The notes under the pieces were generated by a model. It made no database searches. It had not been told where the DNA came from and was given only the letters and a program-made list of their open reading frames with translations. Positions 23,898 to 37,199 of a DNA stretch of 64,000 bases are shown here, in pieces. The stretch lies in assembly GCA_030490835.1 (NCBI GenBank), contig CM059975.1, positions 52,195,174 to 52,259,173 of the forward strand. The letters are read 5' to 3'. Made by a program: the position numbers and the translations under genes. This stretch comes from Annona cherimola (lineage: Eukaryota; Streptophyta; Magnoliopsida; Magnoliales; Annonaceae). The number at the start of each line of letters is the position of its first letter. Positions within the stretch are counted from its first letter, which is position 1.

Positions 23898-24792
23898 TGT
23901 GGCGCTCCTGACCCAAGGTGTCACAAAGTCTTACTCCGGGATCATTTTCAATTGGTAAATGTGACACAGAATTGTTGCCCTGTTCACGTGGCGGGATTTT
24001 TGTATAAATTTCGTTTAGCGGAATAATTTTTTATTTTCTTTTCTTTCCATTTCTGTCATCATTTTTCAAGCAATATATACTTGAAGTTAACTATCCATAT
24101 TATTTTCAAATCATCAATTTATTCATAACCTGATAATTTCATATCAATACCAAGTATCCATCTATTCTTAGCATACAAGAACTTACCATTTTACCCATTT
24201 TGTCTCAGTCATATAATATCAATTCAAGGCATTTACAATCTAATCTTTTTACTGTCTCGATCATATAATACTGATACAAGGTATCCTGAACGTATCTACT
24301 ACTCATATCATATCTCCATATGGCATTTATTCGTATTTCACATACAAAGGATAACAAACCTTTAAAAATTCCTTTTTCTTTTTCTAAGCAATAATATATT
24401 TTTCATCACTTGAATTTCCCTACACCTGTCTATGGTTGGAAAAAACAAAAGATGAGTACAAAATTCAATAAGCAAGCATTTTCTTCATTTTCATGTAACA
24501 CATTTCATGTAAACCTTTCATATAAGTCATTTATGTAAATTATTCATATAAATCATTCATGTAAACCATTCTTATAAACCATTCTTGTAAACCTTTTCAA
24601 TCCCAATTTCTGAGCATTTCATAAACCATGGATATGCAAATGCATTCTTTCCATTCGATAGATGATACTTATAAAGTGATCATCCGCTCATAACATAAAC
24701 CTTCATGTGAGGGTACGCTAGCCAGGCGAATATCTTTTAATGACATGATCCTTTCTATCCATGACCCAGACCTTCCGACTTGGCAACGTTAA
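23898..24792 (-). repeat. 5' LTR of gypsy element 2, first part
   Basis: The minus-strand end reads GGTCAGGAGCGCCACA at 23898 and carries the conserved ACAGGGCAACAATTCTG block (about 23965-23980). It is interrupted at 24792 by a solo LTR and continues at 44513-45080. Confidence 0.8.
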
Positions 24793-27700
24793 TGTGATAC
24801 CCTGACCCACATAGGGCTCACGTATATGCATTGGACACATAAATATGAATCATGTATGATTTAATTGAATTATGAATGATTTCTTTACAATTTTGATGAT
24901 TTATTGCAATTAGGGCCAATGATTATGAATGATGATTAAATTAATCATTATAAGCCGATATGGATCGACATGATTAAAGTGGCCTAATAAAAATTGGAAA
25001 GTATTAGTGTGTCATGAATAATTAATTTAATTTTATGATTTGATTAATGGAAATTAGAATGATAATTATAGAATTAAGTTAAAAAATGCTAGAAAATTCA
25101 TAACTTGACGCCTGTAAGGTGGATTGAGATGAAATCTAGAAGGTAAGCACATAATTTTGCACCCAGTTGGAATATGAAAATTTTGATGGGATTAGGCATC
25201 CAAAATCTAAAAGATTATTTCAAATAATCATAACTTGAGCTAGAAAAGTCGTATTGAGACGAAATTTGAAATGGTCAGATAAAATTATGAGATCAATGCT
25301 ATGGAAGGATTGGATTAAGCTAAGCATTGTCAAAATATGCCTAAATGAAAAAAGGTGTGTACCTTTGACTTTATGCACCATAAATTAGCTTGGATTTATG
25401 TTAAAGTTAAAGAAATTAATTATATAATTAATGGCACATATGAGGTGTCAAGAGAGGGTGTTTTTAGCATGATTTTGTGGATTTATTTAAATGAAAAAAT
25501 TCGTGATAATATCAAGTGAGTAATGCAAAGTTTAATAGCTATGAGTATAGCCTCAAAGAGGCATGAAGATAAGGCATATGGTGGTGACATCCAAGGGCCT
25601 TCTTCATAAATATTTTTTATTTTTAAATATGCAAAAATCATACCTAGATCAGCTATGTGAATAGGGTAAGTAAATGGAAATTAAATAAGGTAGAATTTTG
25701 TGGCAAAAAAATGCCACAAGATCATGACATGTGGACGTCTCCATGTGACAGCTAGTGGGGCTAAATTTAGCCATGATTTGATGAATTTTACATAAGATAA
25801 TCACATGTATTTACTTAGATGTAAATGAGCCATGTCAACAAGGGATAAACATGCCATAAATTACCCTCTAAATGATGTGGCAAGTGGGTGATAACTCATG
25901 AAAATGTGAGTTATCATGGCCCATTTCAAGCTAGTTTTATGAGTTAGTCCAAGAGATTAAGTTTAGTTTGCATCTATTTAGCTGATTTTTCACTCGCTTT
26001 GCATTTTAGGAGCATTATGTAGTTTTTATCCATTTTTAGTATAAATTAGGCATTTTTTAGTTCATTTATTTAGTTCATTCAATTTTTGCAGGAAGGACGG
26101 ACAGTTACAGGCATGCGAGTGAGTCAATTTGCAGAACAGAGCCAAGTAAAGAGGCAAGTAGGCTGGTGCCTAGGCGCTACCCTACATGCCTTAGCCAGAA
26201 TCTCCAACAACTCACACGGTAGAATTGCTTCTAGTGAGTTGGCACTGAGGTGCCGAAGTGGGGCACCTAGGCACCACTTCACTAGCATCCAAACGAGTCC
26301 AAAAGAGTTTTCAAGTCACTGGCATGAGCATACAAGTATTTCGAGAAGTTCCAAGTCGCAAAACATCCAGGGAGTTGGCGCCCAAGCTCCAAAGCATCAG
26401 ATTTCAGGGCATTCCAAAAGGTTTCTAAGTTACACAACACATAGAGAGTTCGCGTGTACGCACCACTACGCATCCGTACGCAAGGGTTTCTGCGCGTGTG
26501 CTGTGCAAGCTAACTAGTTTAAATAGAAACCTAGGGGTCGTGTGCGAGAGAGCGAGAGCCGACGGATCAGGCACCCAAAGAAGGAAAAGAACCCATTTCA
26601 AGCGCAGATCGAAGAGAAATCCGATCCAGTTAGTGGAAACTGTAAAGATCCAGTTTTCTCTTCCTCTTTTTATTTTTCTTTCTCTACTTTTTAGGATACT
26701 TACAATATGGATGTAAAGGATTTTTATATCATGTCTTTAAGCTAAACTTCCTTTAGATGGATAGTTAGGATGAATTGAACCCTAAACTGTTGGTCCCGAG
26801 TTAATGGCAAAACCTAAGAGGGGAGGGGTGAATTGGGTTCTTATAAAATTCTTCGGTAAATTAGAACTTAACCCCTTGAAAGCTTAATCCCCTTGATTGA
26901 GACAAATAGAGAGCAATGAAATAGTGAAAGCAATAAGGTAAACAGTATGCAAGATTTATAGTGGTTCGGGCAACCTCTCCCTACTCCACTCTTCCAAGTT
27001 CACCCACCGTTGTGACTTGGGTTCCACTATGTATTCCGCGAATACACTTAGAGACTCCGCTCTCTTCTAGATTCCAGCTCTAGAGGGCATACACAAACAG
27101 AGCCTATGCTCTCTTCTAGATTCTAGCTCTAGGAAGCTTGTACACTTGATACAAGTAGGTGATGAGTTGAACTCCAATCACAACTGTACTTGCACCGTCT
27201 TGGTTTGTTACAACAATCTCAAACCAAGACCAATAGCAAAGAGTAATGAAAATAAGGAAGATCTACACTTTACAGAGTTGTGTAGGTGTGGCGCCCCGAA
27301 CCGAGACGTCACTTCCTTACCTCAAGATCTATTGATTGGTAAATGTGAATAAGGATTGTTGCCCTGATCACGCGGCGGGTTTTTAATTGGAATATGTCCA
27401 AAAAAAATTTCGATTATTCATCTGTCATCATTCATAATCTTGACATGACAATCATCATACATTGCGATATTTCACTTGTAATAAAGTTCATCATTTCATT
27501 CAAAGCATCTCTACATGCCTGTCATTATACACTGAATCATTGTATAAATCATACTTTCATACATTCAGTCATTAATTCACATGGAACTTAGAACTCTAAC
27601 TAAGTTCGGATATACATAAACACATAGCATCTTTACCTGCCTTTTTGCAGTGAAAGATTCCTTGTCCTAAGTATCATGTTTCATATCCATACATCCATAC

Positions 27701-27979
27701 ATTCAACAATTGAATCATATATAGAACTTAATATTCTCATTAAGTTCACATACACATTAGCTTACCTTAGCATATTTATGCTTTTCCATTCCTCATAGCC
27801 TTCAAGGCTATCATCATGTACCTTCCTCCACGTCTGAGGTTCGCAACCTTCTGAGTTTCCTCAGTACCTGTCTAAGGGTTTGGAAAACAAAACGTGAGTG
27901 ACAACTCAGTAAGCAAGCATTTTAGGGCAAGGGTTCTTGAAAACCTTTTTCATAAACATTGGGAATACCTTGTTTCATG

Positions 27980-28585
27980 AGGACATGTATATGTCCTAAC
28001 AAAATCATCATGAAATTCCATATTCTTGAGGACAATTCTATGTCCTTGAACGTTTTCATAAAGCATTCATTTTTAACATCATTTACAAGCCACGCTTGGG
28101 CTTGTTTAGGCAAAACATATACATTTTACCTTTGATGATGAGTTCCCTTAAATCTTATATGAACATTTTTAATGTTCATAGCCATTACATGAAATAATCG
28201 GTTGCCAGTGGACATTTTCTGCCCAAAACAACATAATTACTTAGGCAACGGAGACATCTCATATCTCAAAACATCATTAACATAGACCATCATAAAATTC
28301 TTTAGTCAAGAGACATTTCATGTCTCATAACATCATTCACATAAGCGATCATAAAATCCTTTAGCCAAGAGACATTTCATGTCTCAAAACATCATTCACA
28401 TAAGCCATCATAAAATCAAGAGACATTTCATGTCTCAAAACATCATTCGCATAAGCCATCATAAAATCAAGAGACATTTCATGTCTCAAAACATCATTTA
28501 CATAACCTTATGGGCAATGGACATTCATATGTCCTTAAACATCAATCACATAAGCCTTTCTCGGCAAAGGACATTCTTATGTCCA
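27980..28585 (-). repeat. Array of GGACAT/GAGACAT hairpins (copy B1)
   Basis: Units include GGACAT-GTAT-ATGTCC (27980), GGACA-ATTCTA-TGTCC (28029), GAACAT-TTTTA-ATGTTC (about 28161), four copies of GAGACAT-TTC-ATGTCTC (28310, about 28369, 28419, 28470), GGACAT-TCAT-ATGTCC (about 28518) and GGACAT-TCTT-ATGTCC (about 28568). Units at 28209 and 28250 are decayed. The near-identical 50-60-bp units at 28300-28500 imply recent tandem amplification. Confidence 0.85.
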
Positions 28586-29090
28586 AAAACATTCTTTATT
28601 TAGGCTCTCTTACAAATGAATATAAATCCTTTTCATAATTCCCCATCTTGGGGCTTGTTTATAGCAAACAAGGAAAACCATTTTCATGAATGCATTTGCA
28701 TAAACACATTTCCTTTAATTCTTGTTATTTACACTTTTGTGTAAAATACCCTTTCTTTTAGGGTAACCATTTCATAAAAATCCCTTTACGATACTTTCAT
28801 AAAATCATGTTTTCATAACCCAATCTTTGGGCTTTTCAGAAATAAAACATAAGCAAATGCATTTCTCTCCATCCAGTAGTGACACTTAGCAAGTGATCAT
28901 GCTACCTTTTGGAAGAGAATCCTTAACAACACGCTAGCCAGGCGGCTGTTCACTTATCCTGCTCCCATCTCAGGGAGGGCGCCGCTGGCACTCCTGCCAT
29001 CCCTTAGCGACTTGGCCTTATGTAGAGTGGGCCCCGGTCATCCCAACCGTGCTCTACAACCAGCCTATTACTTGTACCGGTGCACCGTAC

Positions 29091-29265
29091 GTTATCCTGA
29101 CAAACCGCAGTCCGTTTTGGTTTGAAGAACCACAGACCACAGCCCATGTTCTTTTAAACCAGGATCACAGACCGCAGCCTGCATCCATATGCACAAAAAT
29201 CTTAGACCGAAGTCTATATTTAACAATTATTTTCAAAAACACATCACAGACCGCAGTCTGTGTCA
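29091..29265 (-). repeat. Array of UNCG-loop hairpins (copy B1)
   Basis: On the minus strand: CACAGAC-TGCG-GTCTGTG (about 29243-29260, 7-bp perfect stem), AGAC-TTCG-GTCT (about 29208) and CAGGC-TGCG-GTCTG (about 29162), with two decayed units near 29094 and 29122. Loop and closing pair fit C(UNCG)G. Confidence 0.8.
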
Positions 29266-31934
29266 ACTTGTAAGCGAGCGCACCCACTTTAACAAGTTGT
29301 TATTTGAAATCCAGTTTTAGGATGACCTTCCTTAAATTCCTTTAGAAAAGTTTTGAGTAAAATATTTTGATAAACATTTGAAACCTTTGAGAACCCATAC
29401 ATCTTAAAATCCTTTTAATCAAAAGAATTTCAAATCCTTTGGATTTTCATAAATAAAACATATTTTTCTCTAATATTTTCTTGGTTTCTATTTCAGGACC
29501 TTTTGTTTACAAAAGTTATGCAATTACGCTATCCCCTTGTCCTTCACCTAAAAATTTAATAATTGTTCACATATCAATCATTTTCACATAGAGGAAAATT
29601 GCATAGTCTTTTGCATGCCATCAAGCAACCTGAAATTAAACAATTTTATGAAATCAACCATAGGAGGTTGGTCATCCATAAATCCCTTTCAACACATCCG
29701 TAGAAACATCTTTTCAACATTTTCAACATTGATTTCCTTTTCTAAAGGAAACCAAAACTTTTCAAATATCATTTCAAAACATGTGGACTATGTCCAAAAC
29801 GTAATTTAATATTGAATTATCTTGACCTAGTAAAAAAAATCTTTTCCATCATTGTTTATCGCGAGTTATTGTAGAAATAACTCAAAACTCATTTACCAAA
29901 CATATTTTGTGAAAAAGGGTAAAATTCCCTTTTTCTTATAAAACGCTGTTGAACCATATCATATAGAATTTGCTTCCTTAAAAGAAAATTCTTAAAACCA
30001 TCGATATCAAACACGAAATCCTTAAAACAACATTAAAATGGGGAACTTGCTTACTCATAAGCAAAATTTCTCAATTCCATTAACATGAAGCATTCCCATC
30101 CTTGGAAACACTTAGGATAAATTATTTATCTTAAAAAGTGTCGCTTGCCTCCCATGAAGCAACCTCAAGACTTTTCATTAAAGTCATCATTTTTCAGAAC
30201 TTATGGCTTTGCATTAAAGCCATCATATTAAAAACTTGTGCTTGCCCATTTCAATAAAACATAAGCATAAACATAGACATTTCAATCATATCAATCACAT
30301 AGAAAGAAAATGACATTTTAGAAAGTTTGTTTGCTTACCTGAGATCGCCATAATCCCTTTTCCTTCCATTCTTTTCCTTGCCTACATGAACATAATATGG
30401 TTTTTCATACATTTCTTGTCATTGCATTCCATTTAGTTTTCCAACCCATTTTCATTAGCATATATCCTTCATAATTCATCATACACATATATAGCTTAAT
30501 TTGCATATATTAGCATCGTTTTCACACATTTGGCCATCACATATCATAGCCTATACATATAACATGCACATAACCCTAAAATTAGGGTATTCATTCCAAT
30601 ATCATAAAAATTCATTCCATATGCATCATTCATAGCTTTATTAAGCTTACTTTGCAATTTTTCCCATTTTTTCCAAAAATACACATACGGGTGTTTCTTC
30701 TACGTACATAGCATTGCCTAAACTTCATAATTCAAATCCAAACTTTTGGATTAATAACATGTCATTCCAAACAGATCCATAGAAATGGATTTCATCTCAT
30801 TTTCATGCATTTTTGCATAAAATCATTTTTCATAAGTCATTCATCACCCGTTTATCATTATCCCTTCACATAAGCTCATTTAGCACTTAAACATGATGCA
30901 TTTCTTAAAATTTCTTAACTCAGAAATTTAACCCATTTTCCAGTGGGTTAATTACCCTTTAATACCACTTTACTTAAGGTATTTTTATGAAGTTTAAATC
31001 CATTTTCCATAGGTTTCCAAAACAGTTAGTTTGGAACCCACTTTTAACCCGTTTAACGTGTCCTTTGACACATAACCTTAGGTCATTATATAAATTCGAA
31101 ATTTCAGCATATAATTGCACTTTTATTGATCCATATTTAATTATTTAATACATAAATCAATTTGGATCAGTTATACATAGGTTTCATATCTCTTTTTAAT
31201 TTCTTTCTCAAACTAACCACATATGCTGAAATCAGGCGTGCTGAAATCTTAAAATCTTGAATTAATATCAAATCAAGTATTTTTTATCTTAAATTTCTAC
31301 CATACCTTAATAACTTTATCAATTAACTGTCATAAAATTTTCAGCACGAAATATTGACATTACATATTTATTTGGGCATTTTTACCTTGATGAACAGTAA
31401 ACTCCATTTTCAGTCAGCTTGAATGACGTTATTTATGGGGTCTATTTACACCCATCAAAACCTCATTTTTAATTTTTTCCTGTTATCCCCAATATGTCTT
31501 GTACATTCTGTAAAATTTTCCCCGAAAAACCTTGTAGAAAAATTATTAAAAATAATTTTCTACAGCTGATCCTGTAACCCGTTTTACCCTGTTTGGGCTA
31601 ATATTCACAGATTTTTAATTTCCAACATACATATCCTTTTAAGCTGAGAATTGGGTCGTTCCTTAACCATAGCATGAGTATTGTTCTCAAAAATTTTCAT
31701 GATAAAAATCATCCATTTACTGTTCCGACCATAATTTATTTTTCAGCATCATTTGCTTTACAGATTTGATGCATAAAAATCAAATAATCATATACTTACT
31801 TGAGCAAATGAGAAATCTCTCCTTTTCCCCCTTCTTTTCCCTTGTTTTTCCTTCCTCCTTGCTGGCCAATTTGGGGACGTGAGCTGCTGTTGCTTGGGGG
31901 AGGAATTTCCAGCCCTTGGAAATTTCCAAGAACC

Positions 31935-31957
31935 CTCTCTCTCTCTCTCTCTCTCTC
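31935..31957. repeat. (CT)n microsatellite in gypsy LTR
   Basis: Eleven and a half CT repeats. On the LTR's own (minus) strand this is (GA)n, placed in the GA-rich stretch shortly upstream of the donor-like GTAAGTATATG, as in other LTR copies. Confidence 0.9.
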
Positions 31958-33603
31958 CCCACATGCACGAACACCCTTGTGTAGCTGGATTTTCCAGCTT
32001 TGTGGGCCCCACTTGTGCTGCAATTCCACACACTTAAATGCACCCTTATCTACCTTATGTGTTGGCACAATTACAGCCAAGTAAAATGGGTTTTTACCAT
32101 TTTCTAAAAATCCAAAATCTGCCCTCATCTTGACCGTCAATCTGCTTCCACCATAACGTCCAGCTGCTGCCCATTTTTCAGACATTTTTCTTCATTTTTA
32201 AAATTCCAATATGTGGGTAATTTATACACCTAATTACCCCTTAATTCATGTATTAATTTGGTATAAAAAAAAATTTACCAAAAATTGTGGAAATCACACT
32301 TAGCATTGCACGTCAAGTGTATGCAAACAAGTTGTCCACTTTTCATTCATCAAGGGCAGCTTCTGTTCACGAATTTTCTTGCATTTTTTTCACATAATTA
32401 AATGATTATTTATACATCCCAACATGTTAGCCATATAAACACATCATTTATAAAATAACAATTGCTCAAAAATCCAACAATATCATCACTTGGACGTCCA
32501 TATCTCCTATCCTCTTTTTGAGCACTCATAGCTTCATTAATTATGAACATTCATTGCTGGGATTTTATTTAGATATTTGCATTTTATATTAATGCATAAA
32601 ATACCTTAGAAATGGCCTGCACTTGACACCTCAAATGTCATTAAATTTATGCACTCATGCTTTGTACTCTAGCATTAAATGTAGAGTACTTTTGAGGTGT
32701 ATTAGTCAACCATGATCACCTTTTTCAATTCAGGTATTTTCCCAACATGTCATGCATAATCCAATCCATTCAAAATAAATATCTCATAATTTTATTCAAC
32801 CGTTTCAAATTTCATCTCAATCCGAGTTTCCTAGCTCCCGTTACACGCGTTTGAAGTTAACGGTTGAAATGAACTTAGACTTAAAAAAATTCATAATTCT
32901 CATTTCATCAAGAATTTTCATAATCTTTTCATTCCATAATACCAATCCTAATATTAACAATCTTCATTTCAAATTTCACTTGAATCCGCCTTTTAGGCGT
33001 TGAGTTATGAATTTTCTAATATTTTCCTTCACACTTGACAATTTCCATCTTTATTTCCATAATTCATTTTAAATCATGAAAAATGATTTTTCATGATATA
33101 ATTGCACACTTAAATCACAAATAATTCATTCTAAACCCATTATCTCATTTAGGCTCAAAATGCTTAATCACATCATTAATGCTAACCCATAACCCTAATT
33201 GCCATAATTAGCAAAAGTCATAAAATTCCTTCATAATTCCATGATTCATAAATAATCATCAAATACATGTTCAATGCATACATATGGCTTACTTGGGTTA
33301 GGGTTTCACAGTAGGCAAGATTGAGCTTGAGGAAGAACTTGTAGATGCAACTGGTTGTATGTCGTTGAAGCTACTTGTAACTTGAAGCTCTTTCTTCCTT
33401 TGAAAATGTATAGATCACTCAAATTTAGAGAAAAGCAAATGAGAGCTCTTGTTTGCACTTCTTTTCTCTCTTTAGACAATGTAGTGTGTATATTCTCGTT
33501 TGCTTGAGTATATATTTATAGAATGGGGAAGATTTGAACGTTATAGAAGTGGTTGACGCGCAATAAATGTTCTAACGTTCAAAAATTCGAACGTTGGTTC
33601 CCC

Positions 33604-34385
33604 AAGTCGCAGGTGGAGTCGACTTCGTCTGCGACTTGGCTTCCCAAGTCGCAACTGGAGTCTCTTCGTGTGCGACTTCAGTTCCGCGTTTCTCAAGTCT
33701 GAGTCTGGGTTGACTTGGTTTCAGACTTGACCTCAAGTCGATATTGGAGTCGACTTGGGTTGCGACTTGACCTGTCTTTGTGCTGAAATTTGCTTGGTCT
33801 TTATTTGATTTCCTCTAGCTTGCTTAGCTTTCTTTCTTGAATCTTCTTACTTCTGAAATGGCTTCTTATATTTGTAAATCTTCTTGAAGGACTTGTCTTA
33901 GATAGTAGTCTTCATGACTTGAACTTCTCCATCTTCAACTACATTTGAAGCTGTGCCTTGGACTTGAGAATTGATGATGAGATTGTACCTTCGATTTGGA
34001 TTTGAAAAATCCCAAGTTGATCTTGAAAATGAGCTTGAGTCTGTATTTTGTTCTTTGAAGAACTCAAGTCGAACTCGGGGTCGACTTCATCTGCGACTTC
34101 ACCCAAGTCGCATCTGGAGTCGACTTCGTCTGCGACTTCGGCATTTTTGTGTCCCAAAATCAACTCTGGAAGGAACTGTGCATCTCCAAGTTGATGCTGG
34201 AGTCGACTTCGTCTGCGACTTGGCATCCAAGTCGCAAGTGGAGTCGACTTGGCCTGCGACTTCAGCTGCTCTCCTTCCAATTTCAACTCTGGCCATGAGG
34301 TTTCGTTTGAGGTCGAAGGTGGAGTCGACTTTGGGATCGACTTCACCCTAAGTCGAAGTCCAAGTCAACTTGGGAATCGACTTGG
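33604..34385 (-). repeat. GTCGAC dyad array in copia solo LTR
   Basis: Two clusters (about 33604-33780 and 34069-34385) of roughly 40-bp units in which TGCGACTT or ATCGACTT arms flank AGTCGACT, for example CAAGTCGCA...GAGTCGACTT...TGCGACTTGG. Homologous to the arrays at 42405-43200, 45873-46590 and 59688-60440. Confidence 0.8.
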
Positions 34386-37152
34386 CTGATTTTATTCCTT
34401 AAGACATTCAACATAATCATTAGTAATCACTTTATACTCAAATTTGACTTTGTTAATCATCAAAACTCATGCTTTGGTCAATTTTGTTTTGTTTTAAACA
34501 TTGTTTCCAACATAAACTATATTGTCTTGGTTTTTTAAGTTTCAAGAATGAATATTTGATTTTGTATATGATTGTACGTTGTGGATTTACCCTTACCTAT
34601 ATTGTTTAATGTTTTTTACAAGTTTACCTACCTTGTAAGATGATTTAATTGCATGATTAATCCTTGGAAAAGGAAAATCTCTGCTAAATTTATGTGTAGG
34701 GCATAGGTTTTCTCTTTGTTAAGAGGAGTTGTTTAATGGATAGGAATATACAGTTAAACCCTATGTAGTCATGAATAAGTTATGAACTTATCAATTCTAC
34801 ATTATTTAATGGCATAGGAACATAGAAATTGAATAGGGAGTAATTAGCTTTATATGCATTGGAAAACATATATAAGGACTAATGAACTTGGACTAGTAAA
34901 TCGCTGTATAATCTAATGAAAGCAAACCAATGCAATATTGTTTAGATTCAAGGATTCCGAACTATCCATCTGTCATCCCCAATCGATAAATTCTTCCTAT
35001 TATTCTAGTTGTCCCGTCAACTCTTTTCTATTTCTTTTATGCATTTGATAGTTTTAGTGTTAAGTTGAAATTCCAATTTTCTACTCACTGAAAGCAGCTA
35101 AACTGATTAATAATCCTAGTTAGATCATTTTCTCGTAGGAACGATTGTGATAGCCTGACCCAAGTAAGGCATATTTATATGTAATTGGCATATAAATATG
35201 GATCATGTATGGTTTAGTGAAATTATAAATTATTTTCCTAAGCAATATTAATGATTTATTGCAATTATGGCAAATGATTATGAATGATCAATATAAGCCG
35301 ATATGGGTCAATATCAGCTAGGGCACATCCAACCCAGCAAGGAAGAGGAGAAATGGGGAGAAAAATAAAAAGAAAAAGAGGAAGGAAAAGCTTGGTAGCA
35401 AGCTCGGGAAGTTCGGGACAAAGAATCGACGAAATCGAGTAAGTACGCGTTGAGTTTAAGCCTTCCAATTTTCAAATTTTCTTCTTGATTCGGAATCATG
35501 GTTTTGAGTCATAAATGACCTCTTAAAGAAAATTTTTTAAGGATTAAAGATTCTTAGTTAAATGAGTTGATTTATAAAGTTTAATTTGGGGATTAATCAG
35601 CCTATATCCTCTAATCTACACTTATGTGTAGTAAATCTGGACCTGGAAAGGAAAATAGGGATGAAATAGTTAATGAATAAATTTTATTATGAAAATATTT
35701 TGGAAGAATCATGATGGGGTGATTAAAAAAATAACCAATTTTCAGATTAAAAAGATAAGAAAATTAAAAATTAAAAATTCGGGAAAATCAACCTGGACAG
35801 GATTGAACGGGTCAGCTGCACCAAATGAGTTTTAGTAATTTCTATAAAAGTAATTTTAGGCTGAAAATTTTCTAGGATATATAAGACATATTAAGGATTA
35901 CATAAAAAAATAAAAATTAGGTTTTTATGGGTATAAATATACCCCACAATTTACGTGATTCAGGCTTTCTGAAAAGGGATGCTATTGTCTAGCAGAGTAA
36001 AAATACCAAATTAAATAGAAATACTAAATATTTCATGTGGAAAATATTTATTTTGATTAATTCATATAGTTATTAAGGTATGGTAGAAATTTTAGATCAA
36101 AAATAATTGATTTGATATTAATTCAATATTTTGAAAATTCAGTGTGCCTGAATTCAGCATTATGGACAGCTTAAGGAATAAATCAAGATAAATATTAAAT
36201 TCAAGGTTTTGTGATGTAATTTAACTTATAATTAGATATAAATAAGTGATTATAAGGGTTTAACCTATTAGAGGTAAAAAAGATTACCCTAAATAGGATT
36301 TTTTAAAGATATGCAAAGGGATGTTCAAAGAGGGGTGCAGAGGGTACCCAAAATGTATATGGAAGTTGCTATTTTGGAAGCAACCAATATTTGGGTTTTA
36401 AATATATATTAATACCCTAAATTTTTTTTAAGAAAATAATGATTAATTTCCAGAATTTATGGATTAGAAATCTATTTTGAATTAAGTGTCAAAACAGGCA
36501 TTGAAATGATGAAAAACGGGTTCTAATGTTGCTGTTTTGGAACCCTATGATGAATGGATTATAAATCTAAAATTAAACCCTAAATTATGTGTTAATTAAG
36601 GGGTTTAATCATGCTATAATTAGAAATAAGTTGCTGTGTTGAAAAATTTTAAGAAACACATGATTTATGTGTTGAGAAATAGACGTATATGAAGAGATAA
36701 GTATGAATAAATGACATATGGATTATGTAAGTTGTTAAAATCAAAAAATGCATAAAAACATGATGAAAATGTGGATTAGGATACTATTTAATTAAATAAT
36801 GATAATCTCAAAATTTGAGATTATTATATGATGTCTAAGTTAGCAACTAAGTGCTTAAAATGAGCACCGTTGTATGAAAAATGAAAAATATCTTAAAAAT
36901 GATAAATGGAGGTAATGAACCTCCAAATAATAATTTAATGAATGATTGTTATATGCATGTAAGTTTACCCTACATAAGGGTATTAAAAATGAATGGATGA
37001 TTTGATATGTATAGCTATGTCGATACGTATGAATACTCGACTTGAAAGACAAGTAGGTTAAGTTAGATGAACTTATGTAGGTTGGAAAACCTAAGGAATA
37101 TAAGTATTTAAGGATGATGCAAATAAATGAAATGTTATTTTCATTTATCTAG

Positions 37153-37199
37153 GCAAAGGTAAGGAAAAGAATGGAAGAAAAGGATTATGGCGATCTCAG
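37153..37199 (+). other. Exon-like island in gypsy LTR (copy B2), 47 nt
   Basis: Reads TCATTTATCTAG|GCAAAGG...GATCTCAG|GTAAGCAAGC. Homologous to 12256-12300 although type A and type B LTRs have diverged strongly around it. Confidence 0.5.

Larger units (their letters stand above)
27282..33315 (-). mobile_element. Gypsy solo LTR (type B, 6024 bp), TSD GTAGG, innermost of the nest
   Basis: The LTR is 27287-33310, with GTAGG at 27282-27286 and 33311-33315. On the minus strand it begins TGTGAAACCCTAACCC and ends GGGGCGCCACA. It is the longest LTR here. It contains the two hairpin arrays (27980-28585, 29091-29265), a CT microsatellite (31935-31957), an exon-like island (30339-30381) and a donor-like AA|GTAAGTATATG near 31800. 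No coding sequence. Confidence 0.95.
26783..34517 (-). mobile_element. Sirevirus-like copia solo LTR, TSD TAAAC
   Basis: The plus strand starts TGTTGGTCCCGAG at 26788 and ends TTTCCAACA at 34512, flanked by a perfect TAAAC (26783-26787, 34513-34517). It is about 1.7 kb without the gypsy solo LTR at 27287-33310. On the minus strand it has a TATA box near 33510-33520 and GTCGAC dyad arrays at about 33604-33780 and 34069-34385. No internal region or pol. Confidence 0.93.

Noticed and set aside
26086..26517. 143-codon frame in the Tat/Athila-like LTR
   Set aside because: Lies inside an LTR, composition looks random, no domain recognised, no homologous frame elsewhere in the window.
28300..28500. 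CRISPR-like spacing of short palindromic repeats
   Set aside because: The genome is a plant; units differ in arms, intervening sequence is itself repeated, and there are no cas genes. These are tandem units of an LTR.
31780..32185. Overlapping frames around the CT microsatellite
   Set aside because: Low-complexity microsatellite and GA-rich LTR leader; open in several frames at once.
35339..35395. GA-rich stretch as a gypsy polypurine tract
   Set aside because: It lies about 200 bp inside a solo LTR and is not followed by an LTR start; equivalent stretches occur in other LTR copies after the TATA region.
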